64,000 nucleotides of DNA from Sphingobacterium detergens (GTDB lineage Bacteria > Bacteroidota > Bacteroidia > Sphingobacteriales > Sphingobacteriaceae), in assembly GCF_003610355.1 (NCBI RefSeq), contig NZ_RAPY01000001.1, forward strand, positions 2,100,500 through 2,164,499, given 5' to 3'. The translations under genes were made by a program, and so were the position numbers. Positions 37,214 through 47,004 of the stretch are shown here, piece after piece. The notes below the pieces were generated by a model. It searched no databases. It was not told where the DNA came from and was given only the letters and a program-made list of their open reading frames with translations. Within the stretch, counting starts at the first letter, position 1, and each line of letters starts with the position of its first letter.

Positions 37214-37221
37214 CAAAGATA
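37214..37221 (-). promoter_or_regulatory. -7 box of the GH2 operon promoter
   Basis: TATCTTTG on the minus strand matches TAnnTTTG and would give a leader of about 55 nt before the first GH2 gene. No good -33 TTTG lies at 18-19 bp, as expected of a promoter that needs an activator such as the divergent AraC protein. Confidence 0.5.
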
Positions 37222-37317
37222 GATGCTCTCGTATCGCAATACTACAACTGGTTATACAAAAAATAAAACTATTTATACCCAATTAAAAACATATGACACA
37301 TTATTAAGTGAATATTG

Positions 37318-37347
37318 TTTGAAATATCAATAAATCATTTATTTTTG
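37318..37347 (+). promoter_or_regulatory. Promoter of the AraC gene
   Basis: TTTG (37318-37321), 18 bp, TATTTTTG (37340-37347): a full match to the Bacteroidota housekeeping promoter. The expected transcript start (about 37354) leaves almost no leader for the ATG at 37358 and favours the ATG at 37370. Confidence 0.8.
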
Positions 37348-37369
37348 TAGACAACCAATGCATCTAGTT

Positions 37370-38248
37370 ATGAACAAATTATCCAAACCTCAATTTATCG
37401 AACTTGCTCCCCCCAGCGAAAAGACAATCCATGTTAAATTGGTCGATCAGGAATTTTTGAGTAACCCGCTTCATTTTCATGAGTTGTGTGAACTGGTCTT
37501 GATTTTGGAAAGTTCCGGTAAGCGCATTGTTGGTAACAACGTAGCCACCTTTACGGAAGGTGACTTGGTATTGATGGGACCCAATATCCCCCATATCTGG
37601 CGTAATGATGATGTATTTTTGCAGCAGGATAACCAATTACGTGCCCGTGCAATTGTCATTTACTTTCCAGCAGATTTTCTACTCCGTTTGACCGACGAGC
37701 ACCAGACGATTCAGGCAATGCAACATTTTATCCGTAAAGCCCAACGCGGGCTTCGATTTTATGGTGCAACATTGGATAAAGCCGATGCTCTCATGGCCAA
37801 TATCAGTGATAGGGACGGATTCCCTCGGATTATCGAATTCCTCAAACTCATCCAGTTGCTGCAGGAAACAGCCGAATTTGAAAGCCTCGCTTCTGAAGGT
37901 TATCGACCCACATTTAGTGAACAGGAGACCCAACGTATCAATAAGGTCTACCTCTATGTCATGAGCAATTTTAAAGAAGATGTTAATCTACAGGTTGCCA
38001 GCGACATGCTCAATATGACCCCAAATGCTTTCTGCCGCTTTTTTAAACGCCATACCCAAAAGCCTTTTTCGCGATTTGTCAATGAGATGCGGATTGGTCA
38101 TGCTTGCAAATTACTGATGGACCGTACACTGAGCATTTCGGAGATCTGTTACGAATGTGGCTATCAAAACCTGACGAATTTTAATAAGTTCTTTAAGTCC
38201 ATTATGAACAAGACACCACGGGAGTTTCGAAAAGAGATGGATATGTAA
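37370..38248 (+). CDS. AraC-family regulator of the glycan locus
   Basis: 292 residues from the ATG at 37370. The N-terminal half is a cupin-type sensor (NPLHFHELCELVLI, then GDLVLMGPNIPHIW), the C-terminal part a double helix-turn-helix (VASDMLNMTPNAFCRFFKRHTQKPFSRF and ISEICYECGYQNLTNFNKFFKSIMNKTPREFR). It is divergent from the GH2 operon and convergent with the SusCD operon, so it is the likely sugar-responsive switch of one or both. Confidence 0.9.
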   Translation: MNKLSKPQFIELAPPSEKTIHVKLVDQEFLSNPLHFHELCELVLILESSGKRIVGNNVATFTEGDLVLMGPNIPHIWRNDDVFLQQDNQLRARAIVIYFPADFLLRLTDEHQTIQAMQHFIRKAQRGLRFYGATLDKADALMANISDRDGFPRIIEFLKLIQLLQETAEFESLASEGYRPTFSEQETQRINKVYLYVMSNFKEDVNLQVASDMLNMTPNAFCRFFKRHTQKPFSRFVNEMRIGHACKLLMDRTLSISEICYECGYQNLTNFNKFFKSIMNKTPREFRKEMDM

Positions 38249-38288
38249 GTCCCGCCAAAAAGATCCAATAGCAACGGGTTGATATCCG

Positions 38289-38322
38289 CTACAAACAAGA
38301 AAGGCTGTACAAAAGTACAGCC
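38289..38322 (-). terminator. Terminator between the AraC gene and the SusCD operon
   Basis: GGCTGTAC (38303-38310), AAAA loop, GTACAGCC (38315-38322): a perfect 8-bp hairpin. On the minus strand it is followed by TTTCTTGTTTGT, so it ends the SusCD operon; it may also slow transcripts from the AraC side. Confidence 0.8.
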
Positions 38323-38355
38323 CACTCCTACCAATTTACTGAAACTAACACCTAT

Positions 38356-38919
38356 TTAAAAACCCTTTATTGTTTTCAACGTATAATCTTGAGCGTCACC
38401 ATTCGCTGCTGTCACCCGATACATTCTATCCTGTGAAAAATCGCCTGGTTTACCCAATACTGGAGATCCATTGAGCGGCGAAACCACCGAAACGTCCGAC
38501 ACGGTGATCGTAACCCACAGATTAGCAAGTTGATCTTTTTGAATTCGTTTTTTAAACTCATCAAATAACATCTGCTTGGTGACGGATCCCGAAGGCCCCG
38601 CCTTCTTAACTGAGTTGATATCGTACGAAATCGTAGACGTATATCCTTTTTGTCCATTCGTATCAAAAGCTACAGCCATATTCTTAAAAACGATCTCACA
38701 GACCCGGTCAAGCTCAATCTCCTGCATGGGAGTTCCTTTCTGTATGGTATCATTATAGAGAAAGCGGTATGAATAACTTACGGCAGTCAATTTGTTGTCT
38801 GGCGAGTTTGGCAGCTCCTCATAGCCCTTTTTTAAACAGCTTCCCATCGCAATGAGCGTCAGCGCGCCGAGCAGAATACGCCCTATTTTGTGATTTATTC
38901 TATGCATAATCAATTTCAT
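38356..38919 (-). CDS. PUL surface lipoprotein downstream of SusD
   Basis: About 187 residues from the ATG at 38919 (the frame opens at 38949, overlapping the SusD stop). A lipobox follows a hydrophobic leader (LTLIAMGSCLKK). The rest is beta-rich and ends DAQDYTLKTIKGF, resembling the DUF5018-like lipoproteins found after susD. These are thought to be glycan-binding or accessory surface proteins. It is the last gene of the SusCD operon. Confidence 0.78.
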   Translation of the reverse strand: MKLIMHRINHKIGRILLGALTLIAMGSCLKKGYEELPNSPDNKLTAVSYSYRFLYNDTIQKGTPMQEIELDRVCEIVFKNMAVAFDTNGQKGYTSTISYDINSVKKAGPSGSVTKQMLFDEFKKRIQKDQLANLWVTITVSDVSVVSPLNGSPVLGKPGDFSQDRMYRVTAANGDAQDYTLKTIKGF

Positions 38920-38939
38920 TATATCTGTATACCAAAGTT

Positions 38940-40808
38940 TTATTCCCATCCCGGATTTTGCTTCACGCCCGATTTCAAGCGGAATGTTTCGTTGATTGGC
39001 ATCAAGTACCTTTTGGCAGAGAATCGAGCTTCCCCAACGACGTTATTGTCTTCAAAAAAAGAATAGGATTTACCATCTCTCGAAATTCGAATACCCCGTA
39101 AGGCGCCCTGTAATTCGGGAATAACAAATCCCGATCCTACATAAGCTCCATCACGCAGACCACCCGATGTGCGCATGCCCCAGCGTAACAGCGACCAATA
39201 CCGATCGTTATTTTCGTAAACCATCTCCACATTGCGTTCTCTTTTGTAGGCTTCAAAAAGTGAGTTCCCCCAATTGTTGCCCGAAAGTGTATTTAAATAT
39301 TGGTTGACACTACTTTCAGAAAAACCACCATGACGTACCATGGTCGGCAGCATGTATTTTTTTGCATTAGCGAAGTCCCCTTTCATGAGATAAGCTTCAG
39401 CCATATTGAGATAAGCCTCACCATAACGGAGCACCGAAAACACATAGTCCAATTTTTGGTCCGATGGAGAAGGTAGGCTCACAATATTATCGTAAAAATA
39501 CTTCACCATCGCATAACCCGTACTGGAATTATAATTTTCGGTATTTCCGGACTGGTATCCATATTCCTGTACCGAACCTTCATTAATCTTGCTATTGGCA
39601 TTGCTCACATTTCCATCCCTTCTAAAAAACACACGTACCTGATTGTTGAAATACATACAGCTATCATAGAGTATCGTTGCATAAAAGCGTTGGTCTCTTT
39701 TCTTGGTGTTGGAGAAATACATTTTCTCGTCCACATTTTTACCTGTCGTGACATAACTGGCGTTATTCCATGATTTCAACTGTCCATCTACATCTGAGAC
39801 CAGATAGTCATCGACCAGGTCCTGCGTTGGCCACGAACCGCCATCCATGCCCCAAAAGTTCATCGTGACATTGATTGGAAAGTTAGCTTTGGCATAAGCC
39901 GAAAACTTACCCGTGGACCAAAGCCCCTGATATTGCATAGGCACATCATAGAGGGAGGTATTTGTTTTGTTACGCTCACGGGTAAGGATAAACTCGGTGG
40001 CCGTAACTGCAGTTTCATAGGATCGAAACATGTTGTAGTAAGGACTGAGTTGCGTCCCACCATTACTGAGCCCCAATGCCTCACCCGACTGAATCACTTT
40101 ATCATAATACCCGCTATTTGCAGCCCCTCCATCCACATACGCAGCAGCCTGCAACCCTATGCGCATGATCATAGCATTTGCAGCTTTGGCAGTAGCCCGT
40201 CCCTTTTCGGCAGTTGCCGGAAGAGCCGCTGCAGCTTTTTGAAGATCGGCCAGCATAAAATCGTAAGTTTCCTTGGCTGAACTTCTCGGAATCTGAAGAT
40301 CATCATCCAGTGTCAACACTTTGTCAATCAGTTGCAGTCCACCATATAGTTTGGCATACACAAAGTAGTGCGCAGCCCTTAAAAAATATAACTCCCCTAA
40401 ACTCCTGTTCTTAAATTCACTCGAAAAAGTCGTGCTTGTTTCAATATTGGCAATTGCCGAATTGATACGCCATAAAAGTGAATAATTTAACCAGCCATAA
40501 TTATCTGATTTTAGCATGAGCTCGGCCCTTTCTTTTGTCCAAAAGGCACCGTTCAGCGTACCCACCATCACATTTTTAGTGGTCCCTTCCGATCTTGCCG
40601 AATAAGGATGCGCATATCCCGACATCCAGGCATCGGTACCCAATACATCAGCATATACCTGATAAATATAGGCTGTTGTCAAATTTTCACTATTCCAGGT
40701 CTGCTCACCAGTAATTTTATCGTATGGTGTTGTTTCCAAAAACTTTTTACAGGAAGAGAAGAACATCACCGTCAAGCCCAGCATCCCTATTATCAAACGT
40801 TTTTTCAT
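38940..40808 (-). CDS. SusD/RagB-family surface glycan-binding lipoprotein
   Basis: 622 residues with a lipobox (VMFFSSCKK, Cys20) and the helical TPR-like SusD fold. Typical segments: LYFLRAAHYFVYAKLYGG, VLRYGEAYLNMAEAY and AYKRERNVEMVYENNDRYWSLLRWG. SusD caps the SusC channel on the cell surface and binds the oligosaccharide. It follows susC by 15 bp. Confidence 0.95.
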   Translation of the reverse strand: MKKRLIIGMLGLTVMFFSSCKKFLETTPYDKITGEQTWNSENLTTAYIYQVYADVLGTDAWMSGYAHPYSARSEGTTKNVMVGTLNGAFWTKERAELMLKSDNYGWLNYSLLWRINSAIANIETSTTFSSEFKNRSLGELYFLRAAHYFVYAKLYGGLQLIDKVLTLDDDLQIPRSSAKETYDFMLADLQKAAAALPATAEKGRATAKAANAMIMRIGLQAAAYVDGGAANSGYYDKVIQSGEALGLSNGGTQLSPYYNMFRSYETAVTATEFILTRERNKTNTSLYDVPMQYQGLWSTGKFSAYAKANFPINVTMNFWGMDGGSWPTQDLVDDYLVSDVDGQLKSWNNASYVTTGKNVDEKMYFSNTKKRDQRFYATILYDSCMYFNNQVRVFFRRDGNVSNANSKINEGSVQEYGYQSGNTENYNSSTGYAMVKYFYDNIVSLPSPSDQKLDYVFSVLRYGEAYLNMAEAYLMKGDFANAKKYMLPTMVRHGGFSESSVNQYLNTLSGNNWGNSLFEAYKRERNVEMVYENNDRYWSLLRWGMRTSGGLRDGAYVGSGFVIPELQGALRGIRISRDGKSYSFFEDNNVVGEARFSAKRYLMPINETFRLKSGVKQNPGWE

Positions 40809-40823
40809 AATTTTCTTAGTTAA

Positions 40824-43800
40824 TTAAAATCCCAATAAAAATCCCGCGGAGTAGGTTCGCATCATTGGATATGCGTAACCATCAAAAGTGTTGGATTCGG
40901 GATCACCATATTTGACTGATGGACCAAATGCCAACAGGTTTACACCCGAGACAAAAAAGGTCAAGTTGTTCATCCATTGCTGCGACTTCATGATCGAATA
41001 TTTAAAATCATACGATAGGGTTAAGGATTTCAATCGAACATAATAGGTATTTCGGGCCCAGAAGTCTGAGGACGAATAGTTGTTGTTATTGTTCAAACTA
41101 GCGTTGCCGGGTCTTGGCATCGTCGCATTCGGATTGGATGGCGACCAATTGTCGTTCTGAAACTGAAAGTCCAGGCGTCGTTCGCCTTCGGAGCCCATGG
41201 CCACATTGGAGAAGTAATTTTGTTTCATCCCTGTTCCCTGAATGGTAGATTGTACACTGAAGCCTTTGTAACTCGCGCCCAAGTCTACCCCATAAACGAA
41301 TGTCGGGCTCGAATTATGTCCATAACGCACCTGATCCTGCCCATCAATCTTACCGTCACCATTGACATCCTGGTACCAGAGATCTCCAAGTCTGAGGTCT
41401 GTTGAAGTTTCGCGTTTGGGATTATTCAGAATATCCTGTGGGTTCGTATAGAACTGTGCCCCCACATAACCAGTACCCACGTAACCATAGTAATTACCTT
41501 GCTGACGAATCCGCGGATTAGCCAAGGTGACACTGTCCTCGTTGGTTTTAAAGGCAAACGATTTATAATAGGTAAAATTAAAACCAGCATTAAAATCAAC
41601 ATTGCCAATCTTGTCCTTGTATTTGATAAAACCATCAAGTCCCTCTTTCCGGTCTTCGGCATTGGTCACCACTAATGGAAGTGTATACCCGATGGGTTCT
41701 GTATAGCGATAGGAATTATCGGCGGCGAGATAGCCTTTGGTTTTTTCAAAGAAATAGTCCAACGCACCATCGACCTTATTTCCAAATAGTGCAAAATCGG
41801 CGCCTATATTGTATTTCGATCGGGTATACCAGGTCATGTTGATACTTGGCTGTGCACCAGGGGTAACCGTATTGACCAACTTCCCATCCACCACATAACC
41901 ATTTGTATTGTAGTTGTACGTTGCGAGATAAGCATATGCCCAGTGATCCGCATCATTGAGACCAATTTGCCCGTAAGAGCCCCTCAGTTTCAAATAAGTC
42001 AAGACATTTTTGGCCTTTATATCTTTGAAGAAGTTTTCCTCAGACAGCGCCCAACCAGCGGAGAATGAGGGGAAGAAGCCCCATCTTTTGGTTGATATAA
42101 AATTGTCTGAACCGTCATAACGTCCGGCAAAATCAAAAATATAACGCTGTTTATAATCGTAATGAAACTTGCCCACATACCCCATCCATGCCTGTTTGCC
42201 TTCGGTATTGCTCGCTGTGATCAACTCCGCATCACCTTTTTGAATCTGTTTGATCGCTGTGGTGTAAAACCCACGGGAACCCGCATTTAAGGCATTGCTA
42301 TAATACTGACGCATGTTTTGAACCAGGGTTGCTTCCACATTGTGGCCATCGCCAAATGTCCGCCGATAATCGGCTCTGAAATTGACGTCAAAGTTTTGGG
42401 TCATATACGAAGAGCGTCCGACACTAATGTTTGTAGGATCTTCTTTTGTTGCATTTCCCTGTTCATCGTAATAGGTAGCTGTTTCTACCCAGTCTACACG
42501 ATCCTGAGATTCGATGTTAAAATTCCCATTAAATCCGAGGCTCAACCCTTCAACCCACGGCACGTTCCAGTTGAGGGCCCCCGATAGTTGATTATACACC
42601 GTCTTTAACTTGATATAACCAGGGCTCAGTAATGCCAATGCTGGGTTATCAAACTGGTTGGATATTTGGCCGCTGGATGTAAAGGGTTTCTCAAATGGAT
42701 TACGATCGCGCAGCCTACTGTAGATTGTATAGGCACTTGCTGGTGGATAATCCTCATTTCGGATGTATCCATTGACATTGAAATCGAGTTTCAGTCCGAT
42801 TTTATCAAAGTTGCTCGACACATTGCTCCGATAGGTATACCGGTGATAATTCAGTGATTTGGCTTTATAAATACCCTCTTGACTAAAGGCGTTGAGACTA
42901 CCAAAGAAACGTAGCTTTTCGCTACCGCCATTCAGTGAAAGCGTATGGTCCTGTTGCGGCACAAACCTGCGGGTCAGTTCTTTTTCCCAGTTGGTGTAGT
43001 TACCGGGATTATTTTTGATATCCTCCATTTCTTCAGCGGTCTTGAACGAGTTGACTCCCATTCCCAAGGCCTGATTAAGGTTGTTGATCGCTGTGGCATA
43101 TTGATAGGCATCCATGCGTTTGGTTTGGTAGGAAGGCGTATTAAAGCCAAAATTTGCCTGGTAATTGACATTGAGTTTACCCGAATCACCCTGTTTGGTG
43201 GTAATCAGCACAACCCCATTTCCGGCATTCATTCCATACACTGCTGTTGAAGCCGCATCTTTCAAAATCGTCATCGATTTGATATCCGCCTTATTGAGGC
43301 TAAAAAATTGCTGTTGTGTGGAGATAAATCCATCAATTACATAAAGCGGTGTCCCATTGCCCCGAATGGAAATACTGGCGCCATTTTGCCCAGGTTCGGC
43401 CGAGCCCTGCTGTACGATCACCCCAGGAATTCTTCCCTGCAAAGCCGACCCCATGTCTCCAAAGGGCAGATTTTCAATCGTTTTTGCATCAAAAGAGGCG
43501 ATAGCAGTAGAGTTTTTCTTCACACTGGTCGTACCAAAACCAATAACAACGACCTGATCCAAAGCGATATCATTATCATCCAAGAAAATTTCTATGTTCT
43601 TTTGGGCGCCGTGAACAGGGATTTCCTGATTTCTATAATTTACATGGCGAACAATCAAGGTCGAGCGGTCAGCCACACGGATGGAAAAATGGCCCTCATC
43701 ATCAGTTTTCGTTCCGATTTTACTATCCTCTTTAGACAATATCGTTACGTCAGTCAGTCGTTCACCTTTTTTATTCCGCACGGTTCCCTCGATCAGGACC

Positions 43801-44009
43801 GGTTCCGCCTTTTGTGCTTTGCTGTTCAGTCCGCCTTTGTAAGACCATTGGATGGTAAACATCTTTTCACTTTCGGGCCTTCCCTTGGCAAATGCATCCT
43901 GTTCATGACAAATAGACAAGACAAGTATCCCTACTCCCATTCCAACCTTCAACAGGTCCAAATTGCCCATACGATCCCTAGGCTTTTTATTGGTCAACAG
44001 TTTTTTCAT
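40824..44009 (-). CDS. SusC/RagA-family TonB-dependent outer-membrane transporter
   Basis: 1061 residues. After the leader comes a carboxypeptidase-D-like beta domain (about 70-150: IEGTVRNKKGERLTDVTI and FSIRVADRSTLIVRHVNY), a plug (QVVVIGFGTTSVKK as TonB box region, LQGRIPGVIVQQGS, TPLYVIDGF, TILKDAASTAVYGMNAGNGVVLITTK) and a 22-strand barrel. The leader is unusually long: about 40 residues before AFAKG, with an internal Met (MGNLDLLKVGMGVG) that may be the real start. It imports oligosaccharide using TonB energy. Confidence 0.95.
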   Translation of the reverse strand: MKKLLTNKKPRDRMGNLDLLKVGMGVGILVLSICHEQDAFAKGRPESEKMFTIQWSYKGGLNSKAQKAEPVLIEGTVRNKKGERLTDVTILSKEDSKIGTKTDDEGHFSIRVADRSTLIVRHVNYRNQEIPVHGAQKNIEIFLDDNDIALDQVVVIGFGTTSVKKNSTAIASFDAKTIENLPFGDMGSALQGRIPGVIVQQGSAEPGQNGASISIRGNGTPLYVIDGFISTQQQFFSLNKADIKSMTILKDAASTAVYGMNAGNGVVLITTKQGDSGKLNVNYQANFGFNTPSYQTKRMDAYQYATAINNLNQALGMGVNSFKTAEEMEDIKNNPGNYTNWEKELTRRFVPQQDHTLSLNGGSEKLRFFGSLNAFSQEGIYKAKSLNYHRYTYRSNVSSNFDKIGLKLDFNVNGYIRNEDYPPASAYTIYSRLRDRNPFEKPFTSSGQISNQFDNPALALLSPGYIKLKTVYNQLSGALNWNVPWVEGLSLGFNGNFNIESQDRVDWVETATYYDEQGNATKEDPTNISVGRSSYMTQNFDVNFRADYRRTFGDGHNVEATLVQNMRQYYSNALNAGSRGFYTTAIKQIQKGDAELITASNTEGKQAWMGYVGKFHYDYKQRYIFDFAGRYDGSDNFISTKRWGFFPSFSAGWALSEENFFKDIKAKNVLTYLKLRGSYGQIGLNDADHWAYAYLATYNYNTNGYVVDGKLVNTVTPGAQPSINMTWYTRSKYNIGADFALFGNKVDGALDYFFEKTKGYLAADNSYRYTEPIGYTLPLVVTNAEDRKEGLDGFIKYKDKIGNVDFNAGFNFTYYKSFAFKTNEDSVTLANPRIRQQGNYYGYVGTGYVGAQFYTNPQDILNNPKRETSTDLRLGDLWYQDVNGDGKIDGQDQVRYGHNSSPTFVYGVDLGASYKGFSVQSTIQGTGMKQNYFSNVAMGSEGERRLDFQFQNDNWSPSNPNATMPRPGNASLNNNNNYSSSDFWARNTYYVRLKSLTLSYDFKYSIMKSQQWMNNLTFFVSGVNLLAFGPSVKYGDPESNTFDGYAYPMMRTYSAGFLLGF

Positions 44010-44093
44010 AAATAATAATAAGTTAGTTTATAATTCAGCATAGGTAGACGACGGCACCATGGATTCGCTTCGGTTTACAATGCTATTATTAAC

Positions 44094-44101
44094 CAAAATT
44101 A
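44094..44101 (-). promoter_or_regulatory. -7 box of the SusCD operon promoter
   Basis: TAATTTTG on the minus strand matches TAnnTTTG and lies about 85 bp upstream of susC. No good TTTG lies at the -33 position, so an activator is likely. Confidence 0.45.
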
Positions 44102-44109
44102 TAACAGAT

Positions 44110-44736
44110 CGAATGGAGAAACTAAAACTTGAAAATCAATTATTGAAACTATATTACCCCTTATATAGCTGATAACAAGTGTATACACAGCCAAAATCTA
44201 AGTCAAACAAATACTCTTGGAGATTATGTGATCGAATAGAAAAGTTGCAAAAAAATAAGTTAGCTAAAACATCTATAATACAATTCAGCTTGTGGCTCCA
44301 AACTATTGTCATTCTTGACCTCAACAGCTTTTCTATGTTTATTGTTGCGTAAGATTTCGCTTTTGTTGTCCGTCTAAATCAAAAATGATCGCTGTAGCAT
44401 TTGCTAAAGAAATCTTTTTTTCAAGCAGAATCAATCAAATGAACGCATCTTCATAAAGTATCACGACTAGTTTTTTAAATCTAATTTTTCGGAACAAATC
44501 ATAGTTCCTTAGCTCAATAGACAGTTGCCAAATCAACATATAATCAAGCCGAAAGGGTTAAAAAAGTTTATATATTAAGCAATAAACTTTTAAAATAAAA
44601 TACAAATCCCTATTAATTTAGTGTAGATATTAAAAATAAGTCATTCCATAAGGATTAAGATATTATTTTGCTTATCACAACCAATTTATTCAACACACGA
44701 CACGTAGGAATTTACTTACCAACCCCAATATAAATT
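44110..44736. other. Long AT-rich gap without a recognised gene
   Basis: About 630 bp between the susC promoter region and the metzincin-like lipoprotein gene. All six frames are short. A weak minus-strand stretch around 44345-44410 could encode ANATAIIFDLDGQ-like residues, but it has neither a start nor a family I can name. The last 200 bp are very AT-rich and probably carry the promoter of the 44737 gene, which I cannot place. Confidence 0.4.
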
Positions 44737-46305
44737 ATGAGAATTTTTTTAAACATCCTTATTCTTGTCGCAGTGCTAACATCACTGAATTCTTGTCGGA
44801 AGAGCCAATTTGCACTTTCTCCATTAAATGATTCATTATCCAACGCGCTTGACACTGTTTACACTTCGGATCATCCGTACAATCTCAATGTCGTCCTATT
44901 TGTACCATCTGACATGGTACCGAATGCCGACTACGAAAGACGTATCAGCGAAAATCTACTGTACAAACAAAATTTTGTAAAGACTTGGATGCAACATTGG
45001 GGATATGGAGCTAAAACGTTTGGTTTACTCAAAAATGCATCCAATCGTGTTAAGATTCATGTCATTCAGGGTAAATTGCCAACTTCATCCTATCCTTACG
45101 ATGGTGGTGAACCCGCCATGTGGCAGGAGATCAGCGATTATTTTAATACCCATCAAAAATCCAGCGACCATTACTTTATCTTGACTACGGTGAATAAATA
45201 TGGAAAGCAAATGGCGCCTTATTACGGGATAGGCACTAAATGTTATGGGATAGATTTTCCGGATATGGAAATTGTTAATATGGGCCGAACTGATACGGCT
45301 GGACTTGCTTCTTCTTGGATAGGAGGTAATACGCATGAGATGATGCATGGTCTCAACCTTCCGCACAATGGCGGTCTGGTCTCTCAAAATGCATTGTATG
45401 GCACTCCAATTATTACAGGTAATGGCGGAACATTTGTTGTAGCACCTACATATCTAGATGCATGGGACTGTGCTGTACTGGGTAATGGGCAGGTATTCAG
45501 CAGCACTGCTCGCACAGACTGGTATCAAGATCCTGGAGCAAAAATCAAGAGCTTACATGCACACTATGATGATGCATCCCAAAAAGTAATTGTATCAGGA
45601 AAATTCAGTAGCAACAAGAAAGTCAATTTTATAGGCTTCACCAACGACCCCAAACGAAGTGCCGGTGATGGAAACTATGATTCCGAAAATTGGGTGGTTT
45701 CTCCCATCGGGGTAGATAGCTTCTATACCGAAATAGCGATTACAGAATTTAAAGATCGTGGTAATTATCAAAATGATTTTACAATCAGTTTAATCCACGA
45801 AAATGGGTATAGACATGTCAATAGCTACAGCTATCAAATGATCAGTGGGAAGCCTGATATCCAATTTGGTGACAGGCCTGAATACAATAAAAGTAACTGG
45901 TCGCTGCTAAACTTCAGTTCAGAAGAGTCGCAGGCCGAAAACGGTTTTGCGATCAACTTAATTGATAATGACAGAAGTACACAATGGGTAAGTCGCTGGA
46001 CTGGAACAAGCTCCACCCATCCGCATTATTTCACGATCGATATGGCAACAATAAAACCTGTCAATCGTTTTACTTTTGTTCAACGTGCGGGGGGTAGTAA
46101 ACCCAAAGATATTCAGATTCAGGTGAGTTCAGACAACATAACTTGGCAAAATGCAGGAAGCTACGTACTTCCGAATGCCGCAGGTCCAACTGATGTTAAA
46201 TTAACTTCAACACTTAATTTCAGGTATTTTAAAGTGACCATTACAAGTGCTACAGACGGCACACAATGGGCTGCATTAAGCGAAATCGGCACCTATAAGG
46301 ACTGA
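44737..46305 (+). CDS. Lipoprotein with metzincin-like zinc site and C-terminal discoidin domain
   Basis: 522 residues with a lipobox (TSLNSCRK). The catalytic domain (about 45-250) contains HEMMHGLNLPH (H200, E201, H204, H210), an HExxHxxNxxH variant of the metzincin motif in which Asn replaces the usual Gly. A beta domain follows, then an F5/8 type C (discoidin, CBM32-like) module from about 390 to 520 (FAINLIDNDRSTQW and FRYFKVTITS). It is likely a surface protease or glycopeptidase that docks on a carbohydrate. It stands alone. Confidence 0.8.
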   Translation: MRIFLNILILVAVLTSLNSCRKSQFALSPLNDSLSNALDTVYTSDHPYNLNVVLFVPSDMVPNADYERRISENLLYKQNFVKTWMQHWGYGAKTFGLLKNASNRVKIHVIQGKLPTSSYPYDGGEPAMWQEISDYFNTHQKSSDHYFILTTVNKYGKQMAPYYGIGTKCYGIDFPDMEIVNMGRTDTAGLASSWIGGNTHEMMHGLNLPHNGGLVSQNALYGTPIITGNGGTFVVAPTYLDAWDCAVLGNGQVFSSTARTDWYQDPGAKIKSLHAHYDDASQKVIVSGKFSSNKKVNFIGFTNDPKRSAGDGNYDSENWVVSPIGVDSFYTEIAITEFKDRGNYQNDFTISLIHENGYRHVNSYSYQMISGKPDIQFGDRPEYNKSNWSLLNFSSEESQAENGFAINLIDNDRSTQWVSRWTGTSSTHPHYFTIDMATIKPVNRFTFVQRAGGSKPKDIQIQVSSDNITWQNAGSYVLPNAAGPTDVKLTSTLNFRYFKVTITSATDGTQWAALSEIGTYKD

Positions 46306-46333
46306 CAAATAAAAAAGTTAGCTACTAAAATGC

Positions 46334-46368
46334 ACTGCCCCAAAAAGTCAAACACTTTCTGGGGCAGT
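46334..46368. repeat. Strong inverted repeat after the metzincin-like gene
   Basis: ACTGCCCCAAAAAGT (46334-46348), 5-bp loop, ACTTTCTGGGGCAGT (46354-46368); 14 of 15 positions pair. It may end transcription of the 44737 gene, although no T run follows. It could instead be the end of a lost insertion element, because transposase debris lies 400 bp further on. Confidence 0.6.
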
Positions 46369-46755
46369 CCTTGAATCAAAACGGATGTTTTTATAGTTTT
46401 CGGCACGGCCAGCAATAGCTTAGAAAGAAATTTCCATTTGATTTCTGCATTTTCTTTACTCATTATACGTAATTTATAAATTCCGTTTTCTTCATCTAAG
46501 GAAAGTATTTTTGACTGATCCAGGCGATATGGCTATTTTCTTTTGCTTTTTTCCATTATAGGCAATCACAAGTTCATAAGGATCCTCCTGAGCTACAGAC
46601 GATGTTCCAAGGAGTTGTTTACCCTTACTATTCCATAACACATCTTTCAAATCAATATAGCCTTGCATAATATGTCTATTAGTAGAAATAACTTATTGAT
46701 GATCTTCCTTGCGATGTACAGCAATCATTTTAGCCTCTCCAGAGGTCTGAGGAAT
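46369..46755 (-). pseudogene. Frameshifted 3' part of an unidentified enzyme gene
   Basis: The minus strand reads SGEAKMIAVHRKEDHQ, a stop, VISTNRHIMQGYIDLKDVLWN, GKQLLGTSSVAQEDPYELVIAYNGK, then after a frameshift near 46513 ILSLDEENGIYKLRIM and KWKFLSKLL. These join into one protein-like sequence that looks like the beta-rich C-terminal domain of a carbohydrate-active enzyme, but I cannot name the family. The frame runs into the inverted repeat at 46334. Both ends are lost. Confidence 0.55.
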
Positions 46756-46775
46756 TCAATTTTTAAGCTAATATC

Positions 46776-46967
46776 CTATTTTATTTCCCGGAGATGTTTT
46801 CTTAGCCAGGCAATGACAACTCTTCTATCTTGGATATTGTACTTCGACATGGCTTCCTCGATCCACAACTCACCATTTATGATTGCATTCACCACATCGA
46901 TTTTTATTTTCTTGGTATATCGGGCTTTAACCTTACTGTGCTCATCCATAAAATCAATTTTTAGCAT
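46776..46967 (-). pseudogene. IS3-type transposase OrfA fragment
   Basis: 63 residues: YTKKIKIDVVNAIINGELWIEE followed by KYNIQDRRVVIAWLRKHL is the N-terminal helix-turn-helix of an IS3/IS911-type OrfA. It stops where about half of a normal OrfA (about 100 residues) should remain, and no OrfB follows. It lies directly beside the broken enzyme gene and may mark the event that broke it. Confidence 0.6.
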
Positions 46968-47004
46968 TTGATCAAATCAGACTATGAGAAAATTTATAGT
47001 TAAA

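Noticed and set aside
44345..44410. Minus-strand residues resembling a HAD-type motif (IIFDLDG)
   Set aside because: No start, few residues, no further family segments nearby; treated as chance.
46663..46971. Plus-strand 102-codon frame over the IS3 remnant
   Set aside because: It lies opposite the OrfA stub and the broken enzyme gene, whose residues look like real protein; this frame does not.
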